Below the pieces are notes generated by a model. It saw only the letters and a program-made list of their open reading frames with translations. It made no database searches and was not told the origin of the DNA. Position numbers and translations under genes: made by a program. Of a DNA stretch of 64,000 nt, positions 29,220 to 40,697 are shown piece after piece. How positions within the stretch are numbered: position 1 is the stretch's first letter; each line of letters opens with the position of its first letter. Origin of the DNA: Diadophis punctatus similis (taxonomy: Eukaryota > Chordata > Lepidosauria > Squamata > Dipsadidae); assembly GCA_023053685.1 (NCBI GenBank), contig JALIGW010000025.1, positions 8,775,453-8,839,452 of the forward strand, given 5' to 3'.

Positions 29220-29319
29220 GTGGCGACGAGGAAATCGGGAGCAGGAGAACAACGACAAGCCCCACGGGCTTTACAACCAGTCAGGCGACTCATTCTTCGC
29301 CTACTACTTATCTCATATC

Positions 29320-32300
29320 ATGTCAGCGTTTCACCCACCGCCGCCGTTCGACCCGGCCCAAGAGAAGTGGGAGTCATATATGAGGCGTTTTGAGTGCTTC
29401 CTGGAAGCAAATGACTTACTAAGCCTGGCAGACAATCGGAAAAGAGCTTTATTTTTAAGTCACTGTGGGCCAGAAGTTTTTGATACTGCAGAGGCCCTGT
29501 CTGCCCCAGCGCCGATTAACACAGTGCAGTGGGACACGCTTAAGGAGTCGCTTAAGACCCACTATGCACCGACTCCTTCTAAAGTCGTACGTCGATATGA
29601 ATTCCGTCAGCGCATGCAGCGGGAAGGAGAGACTATCAACCAGTACATTGCTGCTCTCCATAAGGCGTCTGGTCACTGCGAATTTAGTGACCTAGACGAT
29701 ATCATGCTGGACCAGTTGATCTGCGGGGTTTTGGACCTCCGCCTGCAGCGCCGTTTGCTAGCTCGGCCTAAACTTACTTTGGCGGCTGCACTGGACGAGG
29801 CCAGGGCTGCTGAATCGTCCACCAACGCGGCTGAATCACTCCACCGTGCTGCCCCGTCCAGAAAAGAGGCGAAAACGGCACCGCTAACTCAGCCGTCCGT
29901 CCACATGGGGACGCTGGACGACGATGTTAGCAGCGATGACGAGGTTTACAGGACTGAACTGCGTCGCCCGCCCCACCCGCAACCGCCCAGCGAGCCTTTC
30001 CGGGGGTGTGCTAGCTGCGGGGGACGGCACCCAAGATTTTCCTGCAAGTATCGTGGCGTGACATGCCAACGGTGTGAGCGACGTGGACATTTGGCTAAAG
30101 TTTGCCGCGCCACACTGCCAAATTCGACTGCGCATGCGCCTGTGCCTTCACGGGCTGAACCGTCACCGAGGGCTTGGCGCGAAGATTCAAAACGACGCCA
30201 AAGATATTCCAGGCCGTTGCCGGCTGCCTATGAGTCGCATGTCGACAGTGCCCGTTCCCTGGGAGGGAAGAAAATCATGATGTCCGTCGTTGTCGAGGGT
30301 GTGCCGTTTGAAATGGAACTAGATACGGGCTCGGCTGTGTCTATCATCGCCTGGAAAAATCTCAAGAAAGCCGTGCCCGGGTTCTCCACTGACCGCATAC
30401 GAAACACCGGGTTCCGCCTGTCGGACTACCAAGGGAACAGGATTCCGGTTCGCGGTCAAGCCAGTGTCAAGGTCCAATTTAAACACTTTTCCGGACCGTT
30501 ACAGCTCATCGTTGTGGACGGTGACCTTCCGAGCCTTCTTGGACTGAGCTGGTTCGAAGCCCTTGGGCTGGAGGTCTCCGGAGTTAACGCTGTCGGGACA
30601 GAGAAATTAGATGACCTGTTTGACGAATTCCGTGATGTATTCAGCGAAGGGTTGGGCAAGTATGTGGGGACCCCAATCTCTTTTAGCCTGGACCCTAATG
30701 TTGCCCCAATCCGCTTGAAGCCCCGCCGGGTTCCCCTGCCCTTGAGGGAAAAGATTGACATTGAACTTGATAAATTGATCAAGCAGGGGGTACTCGAACC
30801 TGTGGATCATGCCCGGTGGGAAACCCCGATTGTCACGCCAATTAAAGGAGACGGTAGCATCAGGATATGTGCTGACTACAAGTGCACGGTGAACAAGGCG
30901 TTGCAGCAGAGTGCCTACCCTGTGCCAATCGTGCACCAATTGCTGCACTCGTTGGGGTCCGGACGCCAGTTTGCTAAATTAGACCTGGCACAAGCGTATC
31001 AGCAGTTACCTGTAGATGGCCCCACAGCAGAAGCTCAGACCATTGTGACCCACAGGGGGGCATTTAAATGCCACAGATTGCAATTTGGGGTTAGCGTGGC
31101 CCCGGGGTTGTTCCAGAGTGTAATGGAACGTCTGTTGCAGAATATCCCCGGGGTTGTGCCGTACTTTGACGATGTTCTCATTTCGGCTAATGACATAGGC
31201 CAGCTTCGCTGTCGGGTTACAATGGTCCTTGAGAAATTACGAGCTGCCGGGCTGAAAGCGAAACGCAGCAAGTGTGTCTTGGGAGTCCCTGAAGTGGAAT
31301 TCCTGGGGTATAGAATAGACGGGAGTGGTATCCACCCCACAGAAAGTAAACTGAAGGCCATCCAGGAGGCCCCGGCACCCAGAAATCAGGCAGAGTTACA
31401 GGCTTTCTTGGGTCTTCTTAACTTTTACAGCCTATTCCTACGTGATAAGGCAACGGTCGCAGAGCCCCTGCACAGGCTGCTAGCTAAAAACACTCCCTGG
31501 GTGTGGGGCCATAGGGAGGCTGCCGCGTTTAGCGCAGTTAAGGGGTTGTTAACCAACAACAGCTTCCTGATCCAATACAATTCCACTTTGCCAGTGGTCC
31601 TTGCTTGCGATGCTTCCCCAGTAGGGGTTGGGGCTGTTCTGAGCCATCGACTTCCGAATGGCCTCGAGGCGCCGATAGCGTATTACTCACGCACCTTGTC
31701 TAGCGCCAAAAGAAATTATGATCAGCTAAATAGGGAAGCTTTGGCCCTAGTAGCAGGGGTTAAGAAGTTCCACGAGTATTTGTTCGGTAGAGACTTCACC
31801 CTGGTCACAGACCACAAGCCTCTGTTGGGGCTGATAGCGGGGAATCGCCCCACTCCAGCTGCTTTGTCCCCCCGTTTTGCTCGTTGGGCCATCTTCTTGT
31901 CGGCATACTCGTATCAGTTGGTTCACAGGCCCGGGAAAAACATGGGGAACGCGGACGCATTAAGCAGGTGCCCATTGCCCGAGATACTGTCAGACATAGC
32001 TCCAGAGGCCCCAGTACTGTTGATTGACCTAGCAGACTCAGGGTTAGTCACCTCGGCTGAGGTGGCCAGGCACTCGGCCAGAGACTCCACTCTCCGGACT
32101 GTCCTTAACTGGGTGTGGAGGGGGTGGCCGAGAGGCCCAGTCAGGCCCGAGTTCAAACCGTATGAGCTTAGACAGCACGAACTGTCGGAGCAAGGGGGGT
32201 GCCTCTTGTGGGGGGACCGGGTGGTCATTCCCGCCAAATTGCGCACTGATGTACTACGAACCTTGCACGAGGGTCATCCGGGAATTGTGCGAATGAAGGC

Positions 32301-33453
32301 TTTAGCTAGGGGTTATGTCTGGTGGCCAAAGATGGATGAGGAGGTTCAAGAATGGGTAAACAAATGCCTGCCTTGTCAGGAATCCAGACCGGCACCTCCC
32401 AAAGCACCGGTGCATGACTGGGACCTTCCAAAAAATCCATGGTCACGGCTTCATGCCGATTTTGCAGGTCCATTCCATGGGCAAATGTTCCTGATAATTG
32501 TAGACGCTTATTCCAAGTGGCTCGAAATCTTCCCTATGCGGTCGACCACTGCGGAGTCTGTTATTAAGATCTTCCGGCGTCTATTTGCTACCCATGGCAT
32601 TCCGGACACATTGGTAACGGACAACGGCCCGCAATTCACGGCCACAACTTTTGAGGGCTATCTGGCTAGTCAGGGAATCCGCCATGCGTTGTCTGCCCCA
32701 TTCCATCCTGCGACGAACGGCCTGGCGGAACGCTTCGTGCGATCGGCCAAAGAGGGGTTAGCTAGATTGGGACCTGGAGATTGGCAGGAAAGAATAGACA
32801 AATTCCTCATAACTCAACACATAACCCCAAGTGCCACTACGGGACGCAGCCCAGCGGAGCTTTTAATGGGCCGCAGACTCCGGTCACTCCTGGACCGGTT
32901 ACACCCTGACTATGTAGTAAAAACCAAGACAGAAGGGACAAAGAAAACCAGGGTCTTTTCCACAGAGGACAGGGTGTTTGCTCGCAACTACGCCGAGGGG
33001 CCTTTATGGCTGCCAGGGGTGGTCGAGACAATTTTGGGACCCGTGTCTTATGCAGTCCGGTTACAAGACGGCCGCTTATGGAAGAGACACATAGACCAAT
33101 TAAGACAGAGGGTACAGGAAGACCCCTCGGGTTCTGGAAACGTAACACCGTGCATTCCTTTCCTAGCTAAACCACGTCCAGATGTCTCGGAGGCTTTGGA
33201 GTGCGAGACTGCAGGCCAACAGAGTCCCCCTGTCGAGTTAGGCCCTGAGGCGGAAGAACCCAAGAGCACTCCAGCTCAAGAGATGCATGACACAGCCCCC
33301 AGGAACGAAGCGGCTAAGTCAGACCAGGCTGCTGTAGTTCCCCCGACTGAAGTACGCAGGTCTGAACGGGAGCGTAGACGCCCCGCCTACCTTCACGATT
33401 TCGTATGTCGGACGATTTCATCTAGAGGGGGAGGGATGTTATGTTCTGACTAG
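29320..33453 (+). CDS. Gypsy gag-pol polyprotein, intact single frame (1377 aa)
   Basis: One frame encodes all functions. The Gag-like part is residues 1-230. A zinc-knuckle region follows at 230-262, with CCHC CQRCERRGHLAKVC at 249-262. The aspartic protease motif ELDTGSAVS has its aspartate at 335. Reverse transcriptase carries YFDDVLIS with YFDD at 615-618. RNase H has LACDAS with its aspartate at 764. Integrase has an HHCC zinc region (HPGIVRMKALARGYVWW to CLPCQES), then D1047, D1101 (VTDNGPQF) and E1137 (GLAERF), with 35 residues between the last two. All catalytic residues are present. There is no gag/pol stop or frameshift, and no envelope gene. The start is the first in-frame Met after the leader. 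The stop lies 17 nt inside the 3' LTR. Confidence 0.95.
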   Translation: MSAFHPPPPFDPAQEKWESYMRRFECFLEANDLLSLADNRKRALFLSHCGPEVFDTAEALSAPAPINTVQWDTLKESLKTHYAPTPSKVVRRYEFRQRMQREGETINQYIAALHKASGHCEFSDLDDIMLDQLICGVLDLRLQRRLLARPKLTLAAALDEARAAESSTNAAESLHRAAPSRKEAKTAPLTQPSVHMGTLDDDVSSDDEVYRTELRRPPHPQPPSEPFRGCASCGGRHPRFSCKYRGVTCQRCERRGHLAKVCRATLPNSTAHAPVPSRAEPSPRAWREDSKRRQRYSRPLPAAYESHVDSARSLGGKKIMMSVVVEGVPFEMELDTGSAVSIIAWKNLKKAVPGFSTDRIRNTGFRLSDYQGNRIPVRGQASVKVQFKHFSGPLQLIVVDGDLPSLLGLSWFEALGLEVSGVNAVGTEKLDDLFDEFRDVFSEGLGKYVGTPISFSLDPNVAPIRLKPRRVPLPLREKIDIELDKLIKQGVLEPVDHARWETPIVTPIKGDGSIRICADYKCTVNKALQQSAYPVPIVHQLLHSLGSGRQFAKLDLAQAYQQLPVDGPTAEAQTIVTHRGAFKCHRLQFGVSVAPGLFQSVMERLLQNIPGVVPYFDDVLISANDIGQLRCRVTMVLEKLRAAGLKAKRSKCVLGVPEVEFLGYRIDGSGIHPTESKLKAIQEAPAPRNQAELQAFLGLLNFYSLFLRDKATVAEPLHRLLAKNTPWVWGHREAAAFSAVKGLLTNNSFLIQYNSTLPVVLACDASPVGVGAVLSHRLPNGLEAPIAYYSRTLSSAKRNYDQLNREALALVAGVKKFHEYLFGRDFTLVTDHKPLLGLIAGNRPTPAALSPRFARWAIFLSAYSYQLVHRPGKNMGNADALSRCPLPEILSDIAPEAPVLLIDLADSGLVTSAEVARHSARDSTLRTVLNWVWRGWPRGPVRPEFKPYELRQHELSEQGGCLLWGDRVVIPAKLRTDVLRTLHEGHPGIVRMKALARGYVWWPKMDEEVQEWVNKCLPCQESRPAPPKAPVHDWDLPKNPWSRLHADFAGPFHGQMFLIIVDAYSKWLEIFPMRSTTAESVIKIFRRLFATHGIPDTLVTDNGPQFTATTFEGYLASQGIRHALSAPFHPATNGLAERFVRSAKEGLARLGPGDWQERIDKFLITQHITPSATTGRSPAELLMGRRLRSLLDRLHPDYVVKTKTEGTKKTRVFSTEDRVFARNYAEGPLWLPGVVETILGPVSYAVRLQDGRLWKRHIDQLRQRVQEDPSGSGNVTPCIPFLAKPRPDVSEALECETAGQQSPPVELGPEAEEPKSTPAQEMHDTAPRNEAAKSDQAAVVPPTEVRRSERERRRPAYLHDFVCRTISSRGGGMLCSD
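33423..33436 (+). other. Polypurine tract of the gypsy element
   Basis: tagagggggaggga sits directly before the 3' LTR, where it would prime plus-strand synthesis. It is also coding for the last residues of the polyprotein. Confidence 0.85.
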
Positions 33454-33660
33454 AGCTGGAAGTTTTCACTCAGGTCCAGCAATACTGAAGAGAACATGCT
33501 GGACCCTCATTGGTTATTTCAAAATGGTTTAGTTACAATTGTTACTGTCAGCTCCTATAAATAGGAGGCCTCTCTGAATGTGCTTTGCTGGTTGTACTTC
33601 TATTGCAATAAAGAGCTGTTTGTCAAGTCGGTCTCCTGTGCTGAATCCACCAATCTAACA
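33437..33660 (+). repeat. 3' LTR of the gypsy element
   Basis: Matches the 5' LTR base for base as far as I can compare, including the TATA box and aataaa. Confidence 0.95.
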
Positions 33661-34319
33661 TGATCTGTCTCTAAGGGCTGACATTATAGCACTTCGGACT
33701 GCAAGTCAAGCTGCCATCTTGTTTTGAGAGTTACTCTCTGCACATAACATTTACATGTTGTACACTATGAAACATTTTTCTTCTATACGGAGGGGAGATT
33801 CCAAGATTGGTCCAAACAATTTCTCTGGAGTTTAATTGGAACAGACTAGAATTCTGCAACTACTGCTCCTGTTTCTTTCTGTATTGTGTATAGAATGGCT
33901 TTCAAAAACAGGATCACACATGTTATTTAACTATTTTAAACATATCAGTATGTAGCTCAGTGAAAGAGATATAACAGCCAACAACAGGGAAGCCTTAGAA
34001 AGACAATCAGTCAAGTAACATGGTTTTCCTTAATAAATATAACTAGAACATTTTAGTTTCTTCTCCATCCAGTGAGTCATATTGCTTTGCATGCATTTTT
34101 ACTCCTCTTCTAGTATTTCTGTAGCATATGGACTTGCATTAGATGCCATTTTATAAATTAGAATATACAGTACCTGCCCAATCACAGAGAAGAAGCGGCC
34201 TTGGTCCTCTGCAAAGCCCTTTCTGCTTTGCTTGGAAAACAATGCAAATACAAAACCTCTACTCCTGGAGCCCAGGCACATAGATAGTTTATAATTCCCA
34301 GCCCTAAACACACCTACAC

Positions 34320-34487
34320 CAGTAGTGGGTTCCACTTACCTTTGCTACCGGTTCGGGAACGTGAGCGCGTGGGTGCACGCATACAATACTTCTGCACATG
34401 CGCAGAACGTTTTTGATGATGTCCGGGTGTGTGGGCAGAGCCTCCCGGTTCACAGAAACGGTGCGAACCGGTAGCAACCCACCACTG
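34320..34487. mobile_element. hAT-type MITE C, short copy, TSD acctacac
   Basis: Ends cagtagtgggttcc and caacccaccactg, flanked by acctacac at 34312-34319 and 34488-34495. Only about 170 bp long, with the inner ctaccggttcg and cgaaccggtag also inverted. Confidence 0.85.
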
Positions 34488-35576
34488 ACCTACACCCGTA
34501 CATACCCACACACCCCATACTTCCTTATGGGTGACTTCTCATATTACCAATCCATTTTCCTTACTGTAGCAAAGAAAATGAAAAAGAAAGAAAAAAAGAA
34601 GGAAGTGACAGGAAAACACTGGAAGATTACAAATGGAAAAAAGGCCCACTGCATTTAGGATCACTACATAAAATTCTGTGAATTAGTCATGGCAACTGCA
34701 CAACGGTAATCCTACGGTAGTATGGAAGATTCCATAGACACACTTGAAATCTTCCTTCGCTGTGATCCAGAGAACTCCCCAACTTTGATGCCCAAAACAG
34801 GACTAACTTGAGCAGCGAATGTACTATTTGATCTGAAGTTAGTAATGGATGCTTCAAGTGCATCCACAAGGCTTATCTCCATATGGAGAAGAAAAGACAA
34901 CTGAAAAAAAAAATGGAACAATCACTGCTTTTGTGAAGCTCTGGAAGAACATTGCAACCGATGGATTAGAAAATGCTTATCTAAGGTGTAGGCAAGCAAC
35001 TAACTTAATAAATACATACATATTTAAAAATTACTCCAAGTTATCCAAGTTATAAATGGTGCAACAAGTATGATCAATTTGAGTTGAATGAAGATAAGTG
35101 TGTATTTTCGGTCTCCAGAGTCTTAGAAATTATTTCAAACTAACTTGTGGTCATCTTCACCACCATTTTCAAAATGCTAAGAAAACCACATCAACCAGTT
35201 TGCCTTTCAGCTGACTAATAAGAGAGTGCAAAAAGTGAAACTCAACCTCACTTTTATGAATTTGTATTATGGCAGTGATGGTGAACTTTTTGGGCTCAGC
35301 ATATCAAAATTTCGGAAAATGCCTAACTTGACTCTGCTGGCATCCACCTCCACAACAAAAGAGAAACAATTCTCTATCTCACCACTACCATCTAGGCCAC
35401 TCTGAACAGTGGCAGTCAGGAGCAGTGCCAAGGCTAGGCCTGAAGTAGAAGCTGGGCCTCGGCTTCAGCCATAGCATCACTGCTGCCACTTGCAAAGGCT
35501 ACCTCACACCATTTTCCAAGAAGCACAAGCCTTGAGGAATGGTGTGATTGCACCCATGGCCCAGCATCCCCTAAAA

Positions 35577-36041
35577 CAGGGGTGGCCAAACTATGGTTCT
35601 TTGAGGACCTGTGGACTTCAACTCCCAGAATTTCTGAGCTAGCCATGCATGCATGGCTGGCTCAGGAATTCTGGGAGTTGAAGTCAGAGGTGGGTTCCTG
35701 CCAGTATGCTCTTACCTGTTGGTCGCCGCAGAGCCGAAGAAGCCGGTGGCATTTGCGGCGTGGGGCTTCCCCCGCCTGCTTTCCCCCACCCGCCTGGACG
35801 CTGCCATTTGCGTTCTTTTGCCCTCTGTGCAAGCAGAACACTTTGTGCATGAGCAGAGGGCAAAAGAACGCAAATGGCGGCGTCTAGGCAGGCGGGGGAA
35901 AGCAGGCGGGGGAAGCCCACGCCACGAACACCACCGGCTTCTTCGGTTCTGCGGCAACCAACAGGTAAGAGTGTACCGGCAGGAACCCACCTCTGGTTGA
36001 AGTCCACAGGTCCTCAAAGAACCATAGTTTGGCCACCCCTG
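35577..36041. mobile_element. Foldback MITE, copy 2, interrupted by MITE C
   Basis: Begins caggggtggccaaactatgg and ends in the inverse ...ggccacccctg. The flanks are ccctaaaa and ccctaaga, one mismatch in 8. The right arm is cut at gttgaagt by the element at 35685-35995. Removing that insert leaves the same palindrome as at 9335. Confidence 0.85.
35685..35995. mobile_element. hAT-type MITE C, copy forming a long hairpin, TSD gttgaagt
   Basis: Perfect termini cagaggtgggttcctgcc and inverse, and a perfect duplication gttgaagt (35677-35684, 35996-36003). The two arms of about 150 bp are inverted copies around a centre near 35838, with gccctctgtgcaagcagaac facing its inverse. Young by its intact ends. 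Confidence 0.88.
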
Positions 36042-36781
36042 CCCTAAGATCTCCCATGCACAATCTATCTTTAGGCCATGTTCTCTTTCTGTTGACAGGC
36101 TCTGTGGCCTACATGAGGCTGCTCCGGGACTCACAAGGCCTTCAATCTTGAAGCAGCTTTGGAGAATATGGGTGTGGCTTGGTAGTCATGTGACCATGTG
36201 GGCGTGGCTTGGTGATCATGTGAATGGGTGGGTGTGGCATCAAAAACCAACTAGCACACTTTACACAAAAATAACACAAAAGCTACACAACTGACTCCTA
36301 AACAACTGACTCACACAATGCAGAAGCAGCTGGACTTCACACAAAATGCCCCCTGGAACAAGCAGGAATTGTTCTGGTCGAATAGGTAGTAAAAAATGCT
36401 TTTAAAAAGTTTTTTTAAAAAAGGTCCTCCCCTCTCAGCTGATTGTCACAGCTGATGGTCGGGACCTTTTTTTTTACTTTTTAAAAGCATTTTTACTACC
36501 AGTTCTTTGAACTGGAAGCATTTGTTACTATTGGTTCTGTGAACTGGCCCGAACCGGTAGCATTTCACCCCTGTGGAGGGCATGGATGAGCACATCCTAT
36601 TCTTGTGCAGCCAATGCAATCTTCGAAAATTGTGTAAGAAAGGAGTATGTTTTTGAGAATATTTGTTGTTATGTGTTAATGAATGCTGTCATATTAACCA
36701 AAATGTCATGGTGTATCACCTTTGATGCACATGTTATGGGTTTGTCATCACTACCATGGGGACGAGTCTGAGCATTTACAA

Positions 36782-37126
36782 CAGGAGTGTCAAACTCATG
36801 GCCCATGGGGCGGATCTGGCCCAAGGGGTGCTTAGATCTGGCCCACGGGGCCAACTTGGAAACAGCAAAGGACTGGCCCATGGTGCCTATGCCAGTGAAA
36901 ATGGAGCTAGGGAGGGCTGCAGGTGGGCCTCCTGAACTCTGTTTTCGCTGGCAGAGGGTTGCAGGAGGCCGTTGCAGCCGAAAATGGAGCTCAGGCCACC
37001 ACAAGTGCTCCCGAAAGGAGTGATGTCAAGTTGGTCACATCCCCTGGCCACGCCCCCCACCCTACCCTCCCGAGGTCAAACACAATCCTGGTGCGGCCCT
37101 CAATGAAATCGAGTTTGACACCCCTG
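36782..37126. mobile_element. hAT-type MITE G, TIR caggagtgtcaaactc
   Basis: Termini caggagtgtcaaactcatgg and gagtttgacacccctg. Flanks atttacaa (36774-36781) and atctacaa (37127-37134) differ at one base. The left third contains two tandem ggatctggccca units. Confidence 0.82.
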
Positions 37127-37573
37127 ATCTACAACAAGGAGAGCTGTAAGCTGTCAAGAGTCCTATCACTTTGATCAATTAAAAATCATGGTATGGCTAA
37201 AGGTACTATAGATTTGCTTCTACAGGAAATGAAGGGAAAGGGAAGGTCATCAGCCAGGAGCCAAGATGAGTAGTTTTTCTTGTCAATAGAAAAACAATCT
37301 GCCTCCCTCTGCAAAACTTCAACACCTTCAACTGAGAAATTTGGTCCCCCATTCTTCCTGTGTAGTTCCCCCCCCCTATGATAATACTGAGAAGAACAAT
37401 ATGTCTGCCAATCATCTGTTGCTTAAAAACATACTGTTATTTTAACATTTATACACATATTTGAGTGGGCTGCAGTTGATTGTTCTATACGAATAGAAGT
37501 GCTCATGTTACAATGAGCAAGTTGCTCTTGCTCACAGAATGTGTTTATTGCAGACAGCCATGAAGGTCCATAC

Positions 37574-37826
37574 CAGTGGTGGGTTGCTGCCAGTTTGGAC
37601 CGGTTCTCACGTACCGGTGGCGGAAATTTCTACCCTTTTGCCGAACCGGCAGCAATGGCCGGCTGTCCACGCCCCCGAACTGGTTCTCCGGTCACTGCGG
37701 CCTGCAAAGAAATGCGCGGCCTGCAAAGAAATGCACAGAGGGACATTTGTGTGACGTGACGGGGGCAAAATGCGCACTTCTGTTGCAATGTGAACCGGTA
37801 GGTAAGGTAAGTGGAACCCACCCCTG
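37574..37826. mobile_element. hAT-type MITE C, copy, TSD gtccatac
   Basis: Starts cagtggtgggttgctgcc and ends gaacccacccctg, with gtccatac at 37566-37573 and 37827-37834. Confidence 0.85.
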
Positions 37827-39039
37827 GTCCATACACTGTAAATTTCATATGTATTAATAATATTATAGGCTGGCCTGGCAGGTAAATATAATTTCTGTCA
37901 ACTCACTTTCCGTAAATATAGAGTGGTTATTCAGGCATATAAAAAGCATTTAGGTTCTTCCTGATGATCCCAGGTCTAAATTGCAGAGCAGATTTTGTCA
38001 ACATTTGGATTTGTTGCAAGTTATTGTTGACTGTGCTAGAAAACCAGAGACAACCCGGTAGGTTCAGCCAAACTTTTACTTCCTTTGTTGGTCATGCAAA
38101 AGTATGATCAAGTTTTATCATCAGTGTCTGTGTTGTTTTTGAAATGAGCAAATATAAAATGAAAGCATCAGTTGCCATGGAAATTTAAAATCCCATAAAT
38201 GCCAGATGCCGCAAATATACATCGCACTCTTTTCTTTTTCTTACTGCTCCTTTTATATAATTTTTGTATCATATTTCAAGAATCTTCCAAATGGCAGCCA
38301 TTTCTTATTATTTTACCTTATAATGCACATGGATTATTTTATTTTTTTAAAAAAAAGAATTTCTTTTTTGCTTATGGGGATCAAAAAGCCAAAGAAATCT
38401 TGTTTTGTTTTGGGAAAGTGAAACACTGCATTTCCTCCGATGAATTTTATATGCCTTTTACTTGAATTTGCAAATATCTTCCTGTATGGAAAATGAATGG
38501 ATAAAAAAAAAACACCAAATAACCATAGTAGCAAAGATTTTATGGTCTTCAAAATCATGATTAAAAGCATAGAAGAAAAGTAATTCATGATAACATTTCA
38601 GCCATGCTATGCCCATTCCATAATGTTTCCACATTAATCTGATACAAAAAAAATTGAGATGGAGATTATGGTTCAGCTAAAAATTGAGATTATTTTTCTA
38701 AGAAAGGCCCAATATAGAAACAAAAAGAAAATGTTTCTCATATCCATCAAAATACTCTGCAGAGAATAAACAAATGGTATGACTATCAACATCTCAAAAG
38801 TGATGGAATAATGGCATGTAATGTATACAATGATTTAAAAAAAACATTTACAGCATTCTCTTCATAAGAAGGGTCTACATTAGAAGCACATGAGTTAAAT
38901 CTCACTGACATATACCGTAGCTATCTATACAATAAGAAAATATGGGCACTTAATAATACCTGATATGACAGAAAGGCAAATAATTAAAACAACATATAGG
39001 TTTCCTATATAGAAATGGACAATATTATATACTTATGAT

Positions 39040-39285
39040 TGGGATGTCAAATATTTTGGCCACCTAATGAAAAGGAAGGACTCACTGGAGAAGAGCCTAA
39101 TGTTGGGAAAGATTGAGGGCAAAAGAAGAAGGGGATGACAGAGAATGAGGTGGCTGGATGGAGTCACTGAAGCAGTCGGCGTGAGCTTAAATGGACTCCG
39201 GGGGATGGTAGAGGACAGGAAGGCCTGGAGGAACGTCGCGATGGGTCGGACACGACTTCACAACTAACAACAACAAATGATTGGG
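39040..39285 (+). mobile_element. BovB (RTE) LINE 3' end
   Basis: Translates as YFGHLMKRKDSLEKSLMLGK, then IEGKRRRG, a TGA stop, QRMRWLDGVTEAVGVSLNGL and RGMVEDRKAWRNVAMGRTRL, the C-terminus of the BovB polymerase. It ends in acgacttcacaactaacaac, the BovB tail. It is 5'-truncated, with one in-frame stop. BovB is widespread in squamates and known for horizontal transfer. Confidence 0.9.
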
Positions 39286-39624
39286 ATGGGCCTGTGACCT
39301 TTAAGTCTCTTTGGGGCAGTCCTTGGAGTCTCTCTGACCATAGCTATTGAAAACTGATGGCAGATTCTGCTGTTTTCAAGTGGGAAATAGAATATCACAA
39401 TGCACAAATAAAGAATCCACCCAAAACTTCAGCTGCACCAGATCCATGACATAGCTTTACTTAGCCTGCAGCCCTTCATCCTTCAAAAATACCAATTTCT
39501 GTCCTTTTGTTCACCAAAGTTTACCCATGCTTGGCATGGTATCAAATACAAACTCATCTTCAGAACTCAGTTCTATTACATACATAATACTATAACACTG
39601 CAATCTGATTTATGTCTTCACTGA

Positions 39625-39800
39625 ATTCTGTGGGGCTCATTGTGGGGTCCTTGGTACTCTCTGAACTTAGTAGTTTTCTTGCAGATGTTTCATTACCAAA
39701 CTAGAGAACATCATCAATGCGCTGCTGATGTTACCTGATTTGGTAAAGAAACATCTGCAAGAAAACCACCAAGCTCAAAGAGCACCATGGATTCCATAGT
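39625..39800. mobile_element. Inverted pair of Penelope-type 3' tails
   Basis: ggtccttggtactctctgaa with cttgcagatgtttc on the left returns inverted as aaacatctgcaagaaaacca and ccaagctcaaagagcacca. The plus-oriented half matches the tail after the Penelope frame at 43370-43440. Confidence 0.6.
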
Positions 39801-40697
39801 TCAGCCCTGAGCTGCAAATATTCTCTTCTGTGGGCCTCATTCCCAATCAAATTCATGTTAGGGTGTAACGTAAGCATGCAATAACATGGGATTAAGTTCA
39901 AATGCTTTATTGGGAATCTACTGGGAAACATCAACATGTTTATGATCACTTTCAGGCAAGCAGTCTTTGGATGTAAATTTTACTTTTACTTCGCTGGCCT
40001 TTTGCCACAGTGTTAAAATATTGGTATTTAGAAAGCCTTCTAGTTTTTTATTGCTTGACAATTATATCACCCTAAGAGGGTGGAAGGGATTGGAAGTGGC
40101 AGATCATATGCCCAACCTGAAGACTTGCTGGTTTATGTGGTTCATGATTGAAAATACAATATATTTTTTAGGATTGGAAAGTTGGGGGCGGGAAAGGATA
40201 TTTATATTTGTTGCTTCTTACTAGCATTTTTCTTTCTGTTGGAAGATCCAAATCTAGTGGACTCACTGGGGAAAGGAAGAGTCGTTATCTAAAGGATCCA
40301 AGGCTGTCTATTTCCACACCATTCCTGAAATATCCTGGGGCTTCCTATTGCCAGCAGATTTATACCTGGAGAACCTATTGCTAGTCTATTGGGGAATAAC
40401 TAGAGTTGTTAGTTATTCTCCACGGGTGCAGAACACATCTCTCCATCTTTATCTCGTTTCTATGATTCTCTAGGGACTGAGAGTTTTTTTTCCAGATTTT
40501 TGTTTTGGATGCCTATTATTGTTTGCTATATGATGCCTTTGTTGATTTTGTTTTTAAAACATAAATGTCACCAACACATAAAACAGGTAAAAACACAAAG
40601 CATGTCCCTAAGCTATTGCAGAATGCAAATGCCTCCCCCTGTGGTTCCAATTATCTCCTGAAAATTCTTTGAAATAATATGTCTTAAGCTCCTGAAG

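Larger units (their letters stand above)
28996..33660 (+). mobile_element. Complete Ty3/gypsy LTR retrotransposon, TSD tgatc
   Basis: Two 224-bp LTRs, identical by eye, bracket a primer-site region, one gag-pol frame and a polypurine tract. The 5-bp target duplication tgatc is at 28991-28995 and 33661-33665. It is inserted antisense to SCN8A within intron 1. Identical LTRs, an uninterrupted 1377-codon frame and a perfect duplication indicate a very recent insertion. Such elements copy themselves through an RNA intermediate in virus-like particles. The clade looks Mag-like from the protease-RT-integrase style, but I am not sure of this. Confidence 0.95.
35274..36755. mobile_element. Non-coding repeat D, copy 2, host of nested MITEs
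   Basis: Sequence shared with 15165-15778 is split here by the palindrome at 35577-36041 and by a further MITE around 36163-36578 (ends gcatttcacccctg; left end unclear). Outer ends cagtgatggtgaac and gtttgtcatcacta look like worn inverted termini. Confidence 0.55.

Noticed and set aside
29139..29393. Separate upstream gag ORF of the gypsy element
   Set aside because: It starts in the LTR, lies in another frame and has no Gag-like content; the single long frame already covers Gag.
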